In this document: in pieces, positions 26,025 to 34,442 of the stretch | Position numbering within the stretch: the stretch's first letter is position 1 | How the letters are laid out: every line of letters begins with the position of its first letter | Assembly (NCBI RefSeq): GCF_003522965.1 | Contig: NZ_CP031513.1 | Location: 1,116,001-1,180,000, forward strand | Source of the DNA: Bombilactobacillus bombi | GTDB taxonomy: Bacteria; Bacillota; Bacilli; Lactobacillales; Lactobacillaceae | Reading direction: 5' to 3' | Length of the DNA: 64,000 nt | Translations under genes and position numbers: made by a program | Notes under the pieces: model-generated | Seen by the model: only the letters and a program-made list of their open reading frames with translations | Told to the model about the DNA's origin: nothing | Databases searched by the model: none

Positions 26025-27176
26025 TTAATGATTTACAGTGAATTTTTGCCAAAAAGCGCGGGCAAATTTTTCATAAAATTTACATCCTAATAAATATTTA
26101 TCAATAGAAACAAATTCGTTAGGTTGATGATCCGTTGTACCATCAGCTGGTCCCACAATAATAATCGGTAAATTAAGGACATGATGATATTCAGAAGCAT
26201 CTGTAGCACCCATGCCTGCTGTCAAATCACCTTGCAATTGAAATTGTTCTTGCAAAACTTGACTAGCTAATTGTGCTAATGCGGTTTGCCCTTGGTTTGG
26301 CAATGGCGGTTCGGGATAACTATAAGTAATCTTTAATTGTGCTCCTTGTGAATTTAAATGGTGCACAATGTCATCTAATTGCTGCATTACTAACTCATTG
26401 GGATAAGCGGGAATGGTCCTAATATTTCCTGTTAACCAGGCATGTGCTGGCACAGTATTAATTTGTGCACCTCCTTGGATTTGACTCACTACATGGGTTA
26501 ATGAACCTAAGATTTCATCTACTTGATTATCTTGACTTAAAGTTATTTGTGCCTGATGCACAAACTCTACTAATGGTAAAATTGCGTTTTTACCTAAACT
26601 AGGCTGCGAAGAATGCACACTTTTACCTAGTGATTCCACTCTATAATCAATAACTCCCTTGTGAGTCACTCGAATGTGCAAATCAGTAGGTTCGCCAATC
26701 ACTAAGCCTTGTAATTCACTAGCATAACCAGCTTCGGTCAATTGTGCAGCTCCATATTCACCGGTTTCTTCACCGACAGAAGCTAATAAACGAATCCGTC
26801 CGTCTAAAGGCTGTTTACCATCTAGCAAATCTAACATTGCCACTACCATGGCAGCTAAGCCCGACTTCATATCACTAGCGCCTCGCCCATAAAGCTTGCC
26901 ATCTTTCATAGTGGCAGTAAAGGGGGGATAATCCCAATCTTTACTAGAATCAACAGCTACTACATCTTCATGCCCAGAAAAACCTAACAAGGGACCATGA
27001 TCACCAATAGTCACCACTAAATTGTCACGTCCAGGTGCATAACGGACACGTTGAATCTGTGCTGGATAACCCGCGAATAAATCAGCTAAATAATCAGCCA
27101 CTTGTGCTTCTTGGTCATTAATTGAAGGAATCGCAATTAAATCTGATAAAATTTTTAGAGCTCGTGTTTTTTCCAT
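26025..27176 (-). CDS. ArgE/DapE-family metallopeptidase (M20)
   Basis: This is a 383-aa zinc hydrolase removing acyl groups from amino acids or cleaving small peptides. The metal-binding motifs are LLGFSGHEDVVAVD (His and Asp near 75-80), GRGASDMKSGLAAMV (metal Asp), and SVGEETGEYGAA (catalytic Glu-Glu). A late His is in TDHQPNEFVS. The dimerisation domain has RVTHKGVIDYRVES and HSSQPSLGKNA. It could be succinyl-diaminopimelate desuccinylase or an acetylornithine-type deacylase; no lysine or early arginine biosynthesis genes flank it. It follows the glnQ-type ATPase by 9 bases, so it is probably cotranscribed with the amino-acid importer, suggesting it processes an imported compound. Confidence 0.85.
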   Translation of the reverse strand: MEKTRALKILSDLIAIPSINDQEAQVADYLADLFAGYPAQIQRVRYAPGRDNLVVTIGDHGPLLGFSGHEDVVAVDSSKDWDYPPFTATMKDGKLYGRGASDMKSGLAAMVVAMLDLLDGKQPLDGRIRLLASVGEETGEYGAAQLTEAGYASELQGLVIGEPTDLHIRVTHKGVIDYRVESLGKSVHSSQPSLGKNAILPLVEFVHQAQITLSQDNQVDEILGSLTHVVSQIQGGAQINTVPAHAWLTGNIRTIPAYPNELVMQQLDDIVHHLNSQGAQLKITYSYPEPPLPNQGQTALAQLASQVLQEQFQLQGDLTAGMGATDASEYHHVLNLPIIIVGPADGTTDHQPNEFVSIDKYLLGCKFYEKFARAFWQKFTVNH

Positions 27177-27185
27177 ATTAACCCC

Positions 27186-27947
27186 CTAAGCTTCCAAAAT
27201 CTTTGCTAAAAAGTCTTGTGCCCGTTCCGTTTGTGGATGAGCAAAAAATTCTTGCGGGGAATTAGTTTCTTGAATATAGCCATCAGCCATAAACCAAACT
27301 TGGTTGGCAACATTCTTCGCAAAACCCATTTCATGAGTTACTACCACCATGGTCATTCCTTCAGTGGCCAAATCTTGCATAACCTTTAAAACTTCACCAA
27401 CCATTTCGGGATCTAAAGCAGAAGTTGGCTCATCAAAAAGCATAACCTTGGGATTCATCGCCAAAGCCCGCGCAATGGCAACCCGTTGTTGTTGTCCTCC
27501 TGACAAGTTATTAGGAAAAGCTTCTGCCTTGTCTGCCAAACCAACTTGTTGGAGTAATTTTTGCGCTAATTGAGTTGCGTCTTCTTCCGTCATCCCTTTA
27601 ACTTTCATCGGGGCCAGTTTTAAATTTTCTAAGACACTTTTATGTGGAAACAGATTAAAATTCTGAAATACCATTCCCATTTGTTGCCGCAATTGATCTA
27701 AATTTTGGTCATCTAAAGCCGTCAATTCATCGCCTTCAAAAAAGACTTTCCCAGCAGTGGGTTTATCGAGAAGATTTAAACATCTTAAAAAGGTACTTTT
27801 GCCGGCACCAGAAGGTCCAATTAAACAAATTACTTGCCCATCATAAACATTTTCACTGATATCTTTTAATACTTCATTTTTACCAAAAGTTTTCTTTAAG
27901 TGTTCAACTGCAATCACTGGTGTTGCTTTTTCTTCATTATTATTCAT
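27186..27947 (-). CDS. glnQ: polar amino acid ABC transporter ATPase
   Basis: This is a 253-aa ATPase of the glutamine/polar amino acid uptake class. Walker A is [18 protein letters not shown], the Q-loop is [16 protein letters not shown], the signature is [18 protein letters not shown], and Walker B is [16 protein letters not shown]. The start chosen is ATG 27947 after AAGGAAG; it overlaps the end of glnPH by 8 bases (ATGAATAA), typical translational coupling. An in-frame ATG at 27965 lies before that site. Confidence 0.93.
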   Translation of the reverse strand: MNNNEEKATPVIAVEHLKKTFGKNEVLKDISENVYDGQVICLIGPSGAGKSTFLRCLNLLDKPTAGKVFFEGDELTALDDQNLDQLRQQMGMVFQNFNLFPHKSVLENLKLAPMKVKGMTEEDATQLAQKLLQQVGLADKAEAFPNNLSGGQQQRVAIARALAMNPKVMLFDEPTSALDPEMVGEVLKVMQDLATEGMTMVVVTHEMGFAKNVANQVWFMADGYIQETNSPQEFFAHPQTERAQDFLAKILEA

Positions 27948-29448
27948 GTGACATCTTCCTTTCAAAGTGTTTCATTAACCGTGAAATTCCAAAAGTAATA
28001 ATAAAGTATAAAATCATCGTAATCACTAATGGCATTACACCCCGATAAGTATCAGCTTGTACAATCTTGGATTGATAAATTAAATCTTTTACCCCAATAA
28101 CTGAAACAATAGAACTTTCCTTAATTAAAGAAACAAATTCATTACCCAAAGCCGGCCAAATATTCTTCATTGCCTGTGGCAAAATAATATATTTCATCGT
28201 CATTGATCTGGACATCCCTAAAGAACGCGAAGCTTCGGTTTGTCCTACTGGGATTGAATTAATACCTGAACGGATAACCTCAGCCACATAAGCCGCTGAA
28301 TTCAACGATACCGCAATAATTCCGGACAAAAGCGCAGGAATATTAACAACTAGCCCTAAACCAAAGTAAACAAACAATAATTGAACCATTAAAGGTGTGC
28401 CCCGAACAAATTCAATATAAGCTGTAGCAATTCCAATTGCCACCTTACTATGACTCAACCGCATCAAAGCTAAAATAATCCCAAGTAAAAAGCCGAAGAA
28501 TACTGAAATAGCTGAAATAAAGATGGTATAGCCTAAACCGGCAATAAAGAAGTCTTTATAAGCCCACATTGAATTACTGGATTTAGCTGCTGCTTTTTTA
28601 TTTTTATTAGCTTTAAAACTGCCGGTAGTCATATACTTACCTGCTTCAGGTAGGTATTTTTTATTGATTAAATTTTTAGCTTTAATTTCTGTAATGGATT
28701 GATTAGCTGCATTTACTAACGATTGTGCCCCTTTAGGAAAAGCAATAGCGGTCCCCGGAACTTTAATTTTGAATTTTGCATCTACCGCCGTTAAACCATT
28801 GGTATTATTCGCATAAGCCTCCGCTGAAGCCTGATCTAAGACTACGGCTGCTACTTTGTGCGTTTGCAAAGCTAAAATTAAATCTGTAATCTTATCCATA
28901 CCTTTTAACGTGGACTTTTTAGCTTGATTTTTAACTAAGTTATATTGAATAGATCCTGTTTGTGCCCCAACACCTTGGCCGGCTAAATCTTTATAGGTCT
29001 TATATTTACCCTTGTCACCTTCATGGATAACCATATACATCCCACCATGAAAATAAACATCACTGAAATCAACACTCTGAGCCCGTTTAGCTGTCTTACT
29101 CATCCCAGCCATGGCCATATCAATTTTGCCCGTTTGTAAAGCGACCAGTAAAGAATCAAAATCCATGGACTTAACAACTAATTTCACACCCAAATCTTGA
29201 GCGATTTTTTTGGCAATGGCGACATCCATTCCTACAATTTTGGACTTACCATGAGCCATAAACTCATAAGGGGGAAAGTCAGGACTTGTCCCCATAACTA
29301 AAGTTCCCTTGTCTTTAACCTTCTGTAAATATTGATCATTAGCTGGTGGAACATTATTGTCAGCTGCTTGTACTAAAGTAGTACCCAAACTACTAATAAA
29401 GAAAACTGTTGCTAATATAACTGTTAGCCATTGCCGAAATTTTTTCAT
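27940..29448 (-). CDS. fused substrate-binding protein and permease (GlnPH-type)
   Basis: This single 502-aa chain combines the two non-ATPase parts of a polar amino acid importer. It has a signal peptide ([18 protein letters not shown] ... VQA, residues 1-28) and a type-3 solute-binding domain (about 45-275: [48 protein letters not shown]). The permease domain follows (about 300-500), with the EAA loop [27 protein letters not shown]. This fusion is common in lactic acid bacteria. The substrate may be Gln, Glu, Asn, Arg or another polar amino acid; it cannot be fixed here. The transcript starts with a leader carrying a short peptide and two terminators. Confidence 0.92.
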   Translation of the reverse strand: MKKFRQWLTVILATVFFISSLGTTLVQAADNNVPPANDQYLQKVKDKGTLVMGTSPDFPPYEFMAHGKSKIVGMDVAIAKKIAQDLGVKLVVKSMDFDSLLVALQTGKIDMAMAGMSKTAKRAQSVDFSDVYFHGGMYMVIHEGDKGKYKTYKDLAGQGVGAQTGSIQYNLVKNQAKKSTLKGMDKITDLILALQTHKVAAVVLDQASAEAYANNTNGLTAVDAKFKIKVPGTAIAFPKGAQSLVNAANQSITEIKAKNLINKKYLPEAGKYMTTGSFKANKNKKAAAKSSNSMWAYKDFFIAGLGYTIFISAISVFFGFLLGIILALMRLSHSKVAIGIATAYIEFVRGTPLMVQLLFVYFGLGLVVNIPALLSGIIAVSLNSAAYVAEVIRSGINSIPVGQTEASRSLGMSRSMTMKYIILPQAMKNIWPALGNEFVSLIKESSIVSVIGVKDLIYQSKIVQADTYRGVMPLVITMILYFIITFGISRLMKHFERKMSHE

Positions 29449-29540
29449 TATGCTACTCCTTTAAAGGTTATTAATTATTTTAATTATTATGTGCTGTTTG
29501 GTACTTGGGATAATGCATCTAACTACCTCAGCTTTCTTAA

Positions 29541-29577
29541 AAATAAAAAAGAGGAAGCCCACAATGAGGCTTCCCCG
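29541..29577 (-). terminator. second leader terminator before glnPH
   Basis: On the minus strand GGAAGCC pairs with GGCTTCC across an ATTGTG-type loop and is followed by TCTTTTTTATTTTT. It lies about 90 bases before the glnPH start, downstream of the first terminator. The same arrangement occurs before trpX. Confidence 0.85.
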
Positions 29578-29587
29578 GTTAACCAAA

Positions 29588-29622
29588 GAAAAAGCCTGCA
29601 TGTGAGAATCCATGCAGACTTA
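29588..29622 (-). terminator. first leader terminator before glnPH
   Basis: On the minus strand GTCTGCATG pairs with CATGCAGGC around GATTCTCA and is followed by TTTTTCTTTG. A block of about 38 bases including this hairpin is identical to the one at 34213-34250 before trpX. Confidence 0.88.
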
Positions 29623-29640
29623 GCTATTACAAGAGAATGA

Positions 29641-29710
29641 AGTCGGCATGAACACGAACTGACGTCTCAGGTCGCATCCATCCAAAACGGAATCAACCCG
29701 AGTGTTACCG
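29641..29710 (-). ncRNA. conserved structured leader element (copy A)
   Basis: This is the region between the leader-peptide stop and the first terminator. It shares long identical stretches with copy B at 34261-34332, including GGATGCGACCTGAG, CAGTTCGT and TTCATGCCG, all read on the minus strand. The stop-codon region (AGCCGGTAA) can pair with the downstream CATGCCG, and GGGTT can pair with GACCT, suggesting a folded RNA. It is not a T-box by eye, since I found no TGGNACCGCG. Function as part of an attenuator is inferred. Confidence 0.55.
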
Positions 29711-29755
29711 GCTTCGCAGGCGGATATTCAATTGTGATAAATATGAATTAATCAT
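29705..29755 (-). CDS. leader peptide before glnPH (16 aa)
   Basis: ATG at 29755 is preceded by AAGGAGAAAGG. The peptide is MINSYLSQLNIRLRSR, ending AGC CGG TAA. It is the counterpart of MINSNVQLNARWQSR before trpX. The shared frame (MINS...QLN.R..SR*) and strong ribosome binding sites argue that both are translated. The variable codons just before SR (CTG CGA here) may be what the ribosome senses; this peptide holds three Arg codons. Confidence 0.7.
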   Translation of the reverse strand: MINSYLSQLNIRLRSR

Positions 29756-29791
29756 TGCCCTTTCTCCTTAACCTTGTCTAATTAGTTTTTA

Positions 29792-29820
29792 ATTTTACGG
29801 GAAGTGAATGATTCTGTCAA
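29792..29820 (-). promoter_or_regulatory. promoter of the glnPH leader
   Basis: TTGACA (29820-29815) is 17 bases from TAAAAT (29797-29792), a near-consensus promoter about 35 bases before the leader-peptide start. Confidence 0.85.
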
Positions 29821-29957
29821 GCATTTTTTGAATTTAAAATAATAATTAAAAGTATTTTACAATCTAGTTTGCTTGGAACAATACCAAAGATTAGCCCCCA
29901 TTAGTAACTTATCTTAAGATTTAACGTGTTTCTAAATTCGAGGGTAATATATGTAAC

Positions 29958-29990
29958 AAGTCATCTTCAGTAGTATTTGAAGATGACTTA
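29958..29990. terminator. terminator after the aldehyde dehydrogenase gene
   Basis: A perfect 12-base inverted repeat (AAGTCATCTTCA around GTAGTATT) lies about 12 bases past the dehydrogenase stop on the minus strand. The T tract is modest. Confidence 0.7.
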
Positions 29991-30000
29991 AAATATTTAC

Positions 30001-31365
30001 TTAAGGTTTTAAAACTAAATGTTGATTGACAAAAGCATCAATTCCTAAATCACTCAATTCCCGACCATATCCAGAATTCTTGATACCGCCAAAAGGCATA
30101 TCGGGTGTAGACGACCAGCCAGCATTGATGAAGGACATCCCTGTTTCAACTTGTGCTGCTACTTTTTCTGCATGCTGTAAATCACTTGAGAAAACAGTCC
30201 CACCTAAGCCATAGCTGGAATCATTGGCCAATTGGATGGCTTCTGCTTCATTTTGTACACGATATACGGAAGCTACTGGACCAAATAATTCTTGATTAAA
30301 AATTGGATTATCATGACTAATATCCGTTAAGATAGTAGGTTGGAAGAATTGTCCTGGCAAGTCTACTGGTTCGTTACCGTAATAAACTTTAGCACCTGCG
30401 GCCACAGCTGTATCAACTTGTGCCTGTAATTTTTCTTTGGCGCTCTTTGAAGATAGTGGTGCTAAAGTTGTAGTTTCAGCCATAGGATCACCCATTTTCA
30501 CTTGACTGAAAGCTGTCTTTAACATTTCTAAGAATTGATCATACATACTATCCATCACAATAAAGCGCTTGGAAGAGGTGCAAACTTGTCCCGCATTAAA
30601 TAAACGAGCTTGCGGTACAACTTTTTGTAGTTCATCCCAATTTGCATCATCTAAAACAATAAAAGCATCATTACCACCTAATTCTAAGGTTGACTTCTTT
30701 AAATTTTGACCTGCAGTAGCAGCAATTGATGTTCCTGCTCGTTCAGAACCAGTTAAGCACACACCCGCAACTCGTGGATCAGCAATCGCGGTAGCTACTT
30801 GATCATAATTAATAAATAAGTTAGTCAAAGTCCCTGCGGGTGCACCTGATTCTGCGACTAAATCTGCAAACATTTGAACAGACATTGGACAAATAGAAGC
30901 AGATTTTAAAATCATTGGATTTCCAACCATAATATTAGGAGCTAAGACTCGCATTACTTGATATAATGGGAAATTCCACGGTTCAACAGCAACAATCACC
31001 CCAGTTGCTTGTTTTAGATAATAAGCATCACCAAATTTAGTTTTTAGAGGTACAGGTTGCAATAACTCTGCTCCATGTTCGGCATAGTATTGGGCAATCC
31101 AAATACATAAATCTACTTCGCCTTGAGCTTCTGTTAATAACTTTCCCATATCATAAGTCATAGCTCGAGCTAAGTCGTCGCGCTTTTTTTGCATTAAATC
31201 AGCAATATTTTGTAAGATTTTGCTCCGACTTTCTGGCTTTTCTTGGCGCCATTGTTGATATAATTGATGACCTGTCGCTAAGGCCTGCTCTAAATCAGCA
31301 TCGGAAGCATTAGGATATTCTTTTAAAGTTTCATTTGTATATGGATAAATAGTTTTATAAGCCAT
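30001..31365 (-). CDS. NAD(P)-dependent aldehyde/succinate-semialdehyde dehydrogenase
   Basis: This is a 454-aa aldehyde dehydrogenase. The catalytic Glu is in LELGGNDAFIV (about residue 230) and the catalytic Cys in FNAGQVCTSSKRF (about 265). The cofactor-binding phrases VEPWNFPLYQ and GVCLTGSERAG are present, as is the C-terminal PFGGIKNSGYGRELS. Its length and sequence fit the GabD-type short group often annotated as succinate-semialdehyde dehydrogenase. It stands alone between two amino-acid transporters. AAAGGAGAG precedes the ATG. A weak cre-like sequence lies about 90 bases upstream. Confidence 0.88.
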   Translation of the reverse strand: MAYKTIYPYTNETLKEYPNASDADLEQALATGHQLYQQWRQEKPESRSKILQNIADLMQKKRDDLARAMTYDMGKLLTEAQGEVDLCIWIAQYYAEHGAELLQPVPLKTKFGDAYYLKQATGVIVAVEPWNFPLYQVMRVLAPNIMVGNPMILKSASICPMSVQMFADLVAESGAPAGTLTNLFINYDQVATAIADPRVAGVCLTGSERAGTSIAATAGQNLKKSTLELGGNDAFIVLDDANWDELQKVVPQARLFNAGQVCTSSKRFIVMDSMYDQFLEMLKTAFSQVKMGDPMAETTTLAPLSSKSAKEKLQAQVDTAVAAGAKVYYGNEPVDLPGQFFQPTILTDISHDNPIFNQELFGPVASVYRVQNEAEAIQLANDSSYGLGGTVFSSDLQHAEKVAAQVETGMSFINAGWSSTPDMPFGGIKNSGYGRELSDLGIDAFVNQHLVLKP

Positions 31366-31455
31366 TGTTACTCTCCTTTATTTACACCAAAATTACAATC
31401 CTTGGTACGACCGCTAAAACAATTGTTGCGTACCAATTCTATTCTTATTATATGA

Positions 31456-31469
31456 TGCAAACGCTTAAA
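31456..31469. promoter_or_regulatory. weak cre-like sequence before the dehydrogenase
   Basis: TGCAAACGCTTAAA matches the CcpA site at most conserved positions but has two mismatches. It is a candidate only. Confidence 0.3.
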
Positions 31470-31499
31470 AGTAACTAATGATGCTTGTTAATCAACTAA

Positions 31500-32264
31500 C
31501 TATTCTTGAAAATAATCATAAAGCTGCTGGGCAGTTAGGGCCTTTTTAGCAGGTCCGCTAAAGTCAGCTTGAATTTGTCCTTGACTTAAAACTAATAAAC
31601 GATTGCCATATTGCAGCGCATCTTCTAATTGATGAGTAATCATCAATGCAGTTAAATTATCCGTTTGAATGTGCTCATTGGTGGCTTGCATTAATGTCGC
31701 ACTAGTATGTGGATCTAAAGCTGCTGTATGTTCATCAAGCAAGATAATATCAGGACGTTTTAAAACAGCCATTAAAAAACTCAAAGCTTGTCGTTGTCCT
31801 CCGGATAAAGATCCTGTCGCTGTATCTAAGTGAGTTTCTAAGCCGTTATTCATTGTTGTTGCTAACTCATGAAAATGATTTAAATGCTGCTTTAAATGGC
31901 GTGGCCGCAAAGTCCGATGTTCACCACGTTTCGTGGCTAATAACAAATTTTCTGCGACTGTCATTCGAGGAGCAGTACCCATTTTAGGATCTTGAAAAAC
32001 ACGACTGAGAAATTTAGTATGTTGTTCTTCTGACATTTTGGTAATATCTTTTCCGTTATGCAAAATCTGCCCGGCATTTACTGGCAGTAGGCCACTAATC
32101 ACATTAAACAAAGTTGATTTACCAGCTCCATTAGTTCCCACTAAGGTAATAAAATCACCTTGATTAATTTGTAAATTGATGTGCTTTAAAATTGTGGTTT
32201 CTTGTGCAGTACCACGATTAACAACTGTACTAACATTTTTTAACTCCAAAATTGGCTTAGTCAT
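31500..32264 (-). CDS. ABC transporter ATPase (TrpZ-type)
   Basis: This 254-aa ATPase belongs to an importer of the TrpXYZ class. Walker A is GTNGAGKSTLFNVISG, the signature region is TGSLSGGQRQALSFLMAVL, and Walker B is IILLDEHTAALDP, with His in place of the usual Pro in DEP. HQL is the switch. It overlaps the permease gene by 8 bases. In related bacteria this class imports tryptophan or other aromatic amino acids. Substrate assignment relies on the family and on a Trp codon in the leader. Confidence 0.88.
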   Translation of the reverse strand: MTKPILELKNVSTVVNRGTAQETTILKHINLQINQGDFITLVGTNGAGKSTLFNVISGLLPVNAGQILHNGKDITKMSEEQHTKFLSRVFQDPKMGTAPRMTVAENLLLATKRGEHRTLRPRHLKQHLNHFHELATTMNNGLETHLDTATGSLSGGQRQALSFLMAVLKRPDIILLDEHTAALDPHTSATLMQATNEHIQTDNLTALMITHQLEDALQYGNRLLVLSQGQIQADFSGPAKKALTAQQLYDYFQE

Positions 32265-33156
32265 AATGGCGCACCCCTTTTAACAAAGTAGTTTTTAAGC
32301 GTAAATGTTTTTCTAATTGCGGCAGCATCATACAAATAGCCAAGACTAAAGAAGACAATAAATTTAAATCATTAGCATTAAATCCAAGCTGCAAGACGGC
32401 CAATAATAATAGCCGATAAACAATACTTCCTAAAGTCACCGCAATAAGGCGTTGGTTTAAAGTTAGCTCGCCAAAAATCACTTCCCCAATAATAATTGAT
32501 GCTAAAGCAATTACAATAGTACCAATACCCATATTAATGTCGGCGTAACCATTGCTTTGAGCAATCAAAGCTCCACAAACACCAACCAAGCCATTAGAAA
32601 TCATTAATCCCATAATGACCATGCTGTCAGTCTTGATTCCTAATGATTTGGCCATTTGGTCATTATCACCAGTAGCAATAAATGCTTGTCCCCATTGTGT
32701 TTGCAAGACAAAAATCAAAGCTAAGGTAATCACTAAGATAATTATCATCCCGACTATGACACTATCAAAATATTGTGGTAATCCTTGTAAAAATTTGCCG
32801 CTAAATAACGTTTTTTGACCTAATAACGATATATTGGATTTACCCATAATGCGCAAGTTAATCGAATATGCGGCTGTCATTACCAAAATTCCAGCTAGTA
32901 AACTGGGGATTTTGCCTTTGGTATATAGTAGACCTGTAATCAATCCTGCTAAAACGCCCACTCCAAAAGCTAATAATGTAGCCATTATAGGAGACACGCC
33001 ATGTGTTATAGCTGTCACTGCTGTAGCAGCTCCTAACGGAAAAGTTCCCTCAACTGTCATATCTGCAAAATTTAAAATCCGAAACGTTAGATACAATCCT
33101 AATCCTAATAATGCCCATAAAAGGCCTTGGCCAATGGCCGAAACTACTAAATTCAT
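32257..33156 (-). CDS. ABC transporter permease (TrpY-type)
   Basis: This 299-aa membrane permease has about eight to nine hydrophobic segments and resembles the BPD_transp_2 group. Phrases are GLGLYLTFRILNFADMTVEGTF in the N-terminal part, LLAGILVMTAAYSINLRIMG, and the cytoplasmic loop TGDNDQMAKSLGIKTDSMVI, which contacts the ATPase. It overlaps trpX by one base (TAATG) and the ATPase by 8 bases, so the three genes are a tight operon. Confidence 0.88.
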   Translation of the reverse strand: MNLVVSAIGQGLLWALLGLGLYLTFRILNFADMTVEGTFPLGAATAVTAITHGVSPIMATLLAFGVGVLAGLITGLLYTKGKIPSLLAGILVMTAAYSINLRIMGKSNISLLGQKTLFSGKFLQGLPQYFDSVIVGMIIILVITLALIFVLQTQWGQAFIATGDNDQMAKSLGIKTDSMVIMGLMISNGLVGVCGALIAQSNGYADINMGIGTIVIALASIIIGEVIFGELTLNQRLIAVTLGSIVYRLLLLAVLQLGFNANDLNLLSSLVLAICMMLPQLEKHLRLKTTLLKGVRHYD

Positions 33157-34148
33157 TATTTAATAACCTCCCCTTTAGTTTGTGCTTCTTTTAAGAAGCG
33201 TTTAGGTACCTGCAAGCCTAATTTTTGGGCTTGCTTTAAGTTAACTACCGGATCTCCATGGCGCACATATTCAATCGGTGTGGTAGCTGGTTGCTTTTTA
33301 CCCTGCAAAATTGCTGCTGTTAAGTGTCCTCCAATAATGCCTAATTTGTATTGGTTAATACTATAAGTAGCTACGCCACCTTGTTTGACCATGGTATCCA
33401 CAGCAGGAAAAACTGGCTTGTGTACAGCATCTGAATTTTTCACTAGCGTCTGCATCGCTCCTGCAATCACATTATCTGCAGGTACAATCACAGCATCTAC
33501 ATGTTGCAACATCTCTTGGGAAACTTGATTCAAATCATTGCTGTTGGCAATTGAATATGATTTGAGAGGGATTTTCATTTCGCGAGCTTTTTGGACGATT
33601 AACTTGTGCTCAGCTACAGCCGAACTATCACTAGAAGTATAAATAACGCCCAAAGTCTGCAAATGTGGTAAGAATTCTTTAATTAACCGTAACTGATCGG
33701 CTACAGGTGATAAGTTTGAAACACCCGTAATATTACCGCCTGGGCGCTTAAAATTATGAACTAAGCCGGCAGCCTTAGGATCTGTGACAGCTCCCAACAC
33801 TAAGGGGATTTTTTTAGTGGCATTGGCAAGTGACTGTGAAGCGGGAGTCGTAATTCCTACTACAACGTTGGAATTTTCATTAACTAATTTGGAGGCCATA
33901 GTTTTCAGATTACTTTGATCACCTTGAGCATTTTGATAATCAATATCCACATTCTTGCCATTGTGATAACCCTTTTGTGCTAATCCCGCCGTAAAACCTT
34001 CTTGAATTTGATCTAATGCGGGATGATGCATCAAAGTTAAGACACCCACGCGCGGTTTAGCTTGCGCATTTAGCTGTCCACCTTCATTAAAAAAGGCAAC
34101 TACTAAAAATGCTGCTAGAATTCCAATTAATGCTACCATTCTTTTCAT
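33156..34148 (-). CDS. trpX: ABC substrate-binding protein (TrpX-type)
   Basis: This 330-aa exported binding protein has an N-terminal hydrophobic signal (MVALIGILAAFLVVAFF) and lacks a lipobox Cys, so it is either secreted with an uncleaved anchor or processed after NAQA. The PF04392-type fold shows in RVGVLTLMHHPALDQIQEGF, NVVVGITTPASQSLANAT, IPLVLGAVTDPKAAGLV and VIVPADNVIAGAMQTLV. It heads the operon with the permease and ATPase. Upstream lie a consensus promoter, a leader peptide with one Trp codon, a structured element and two terminators, which implies attenuation control. Tryptophan as substrate is inferred. Confidence 0.87.
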   Translation of the reverse strand: MKRMVALIGILAAFLVVAFFNEGGQLNAQAKPRVGVLTLMHHPALDQIQEGFTAGLAQKGYHNGKNVDIDYQNAQGDQSNLKTMASKLVNENSNVVVGITTPASQSLANATKKIPLVLGAVTDPKAAGLVHNFKRPGGNITGVSNLSPVADQLRLIKEFLPHLQTLGVIYTSSDSSAVAEHKLIVQKAREMKIPLKSYSIANSNDLNQVSQEMLQHVDAVIVPADNVIAGAMQTLVKNSDAVHKPVFPAVDTMVKQGGVATYSINQYKLGIIGGHLTAAILQGKKQPATTPIEYVRHGDPVVNLKQAQKLGLQVPKRFLKEAQTKGEVIK

Positions 34149-34173
34149 TTTATTATTCCCATCCTTTCCAAAA

Positions 34174-34205
34174 TAAAAGAGGAGCCCACAAGAGGCTCCT
34201 CTTTA
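34174..34205 (-). terminator. second leader terminator before trpX
   Basis: On the minus strand AGAGGAGCC pairs with GGCTCCTCT around TCTTGTG and is followed by TTTATTTT. It lies about 25 bases before the trpX start. Confidence 0.87.
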
Positions 34206-34214
34206 AAAAAACAA

Positions 34215-34250
34215 AGAAAAAGCCTGCATGTGAGAATCCATGCAGACTTT
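34215..34250 (-). terminator. first leader terminator before trpX
   Basis: This is the same hairpin as at 29588-29622 (GTCTGCATG/CATGCAGGC with loop GATTCTCA), followed by TTTTTCTTTG. The identity extends over about 38 bases. Confidence 0.88.
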
Positions 34251-34260
34251 AAAATTATGG

Positions 34261-34332
34261 AGATTAGCCGGCATGAATACGAACTGAAACCTCAGGTCGC
34301 ATCCATGACGGAATTAACCCAAGTTACCGGCT
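34261..34332 (-). ncRNA. conserved structured leader element (copy B)
   Basis: This is the homologue of copy A at 29641-29710. Here AGCCGG at the leader stop codon pairs perfectly with CCGGCT downstream of CATG, closing a domain. That domain contains GGGTT/GACCT and a CTGAGGTTTCAG stem-loop. Because the stem uses the last codons of the leader peptide, a ribosome there would open it. Function is inferred. Confidence 0.55.
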
Positions 34333-34371
34333 TTGCCAACGAGCATTTAACTGTACATTTGAGTTAATCAT
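34324..34371 (-). CDS. leader peptide before trpX (15 aa)
   Basis: ATG at 34371 follows GGGAGAA. The peptide is MINSNVQLNARWQSR and ends AGC CGG TAA. The single Trp codon (TGG) lies four codons before the stop and aligns with a Leu codon in the glnPH leader. With a Trp-type transporter downstream, stalling at TGG is an attractive regulatory signal. Confidence 0.72.
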   Translation of the reverse strand: MINSNVQLNARWQSR

Positions 34372-34405
34372 GACTATTCTCCCTTTCATATCTGATTTAA
34401 GGGAA

Positions 34406-34434
34406 ATTATAAAGACAAAAGCAATACTTGTCAA
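34406..34434 (-). promoter_or_regulatory. promoter of the trpX leader
   Basis: TTGACA (34434-34429) and TATAAT (34411-34406) are separated by 17 bases, a perfect consensus promoter. High initiation with downstream attenuation fits the two terminators. Confidence 0.92.
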
Positions 34435-34442
34435 CTATTAAT

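Noticed and set aside
29588-34250. The identical 38-base hairpins as a mobile or REP-type repeat
   Set aside because: Each copy lies at the same place in a leader between a peptide ORF and a transporter gene, with flanking homology. It is part of a regulatory leader, not a scattered repeat.
29541-34371. T-box riboswitches before the amino-acid importers
   Set aside because: I could not find the T-box sequence (about TGGNACCGCG) or a specifier-loop layout, and translated leader ORFs with good ribosome binding sites are present instead.
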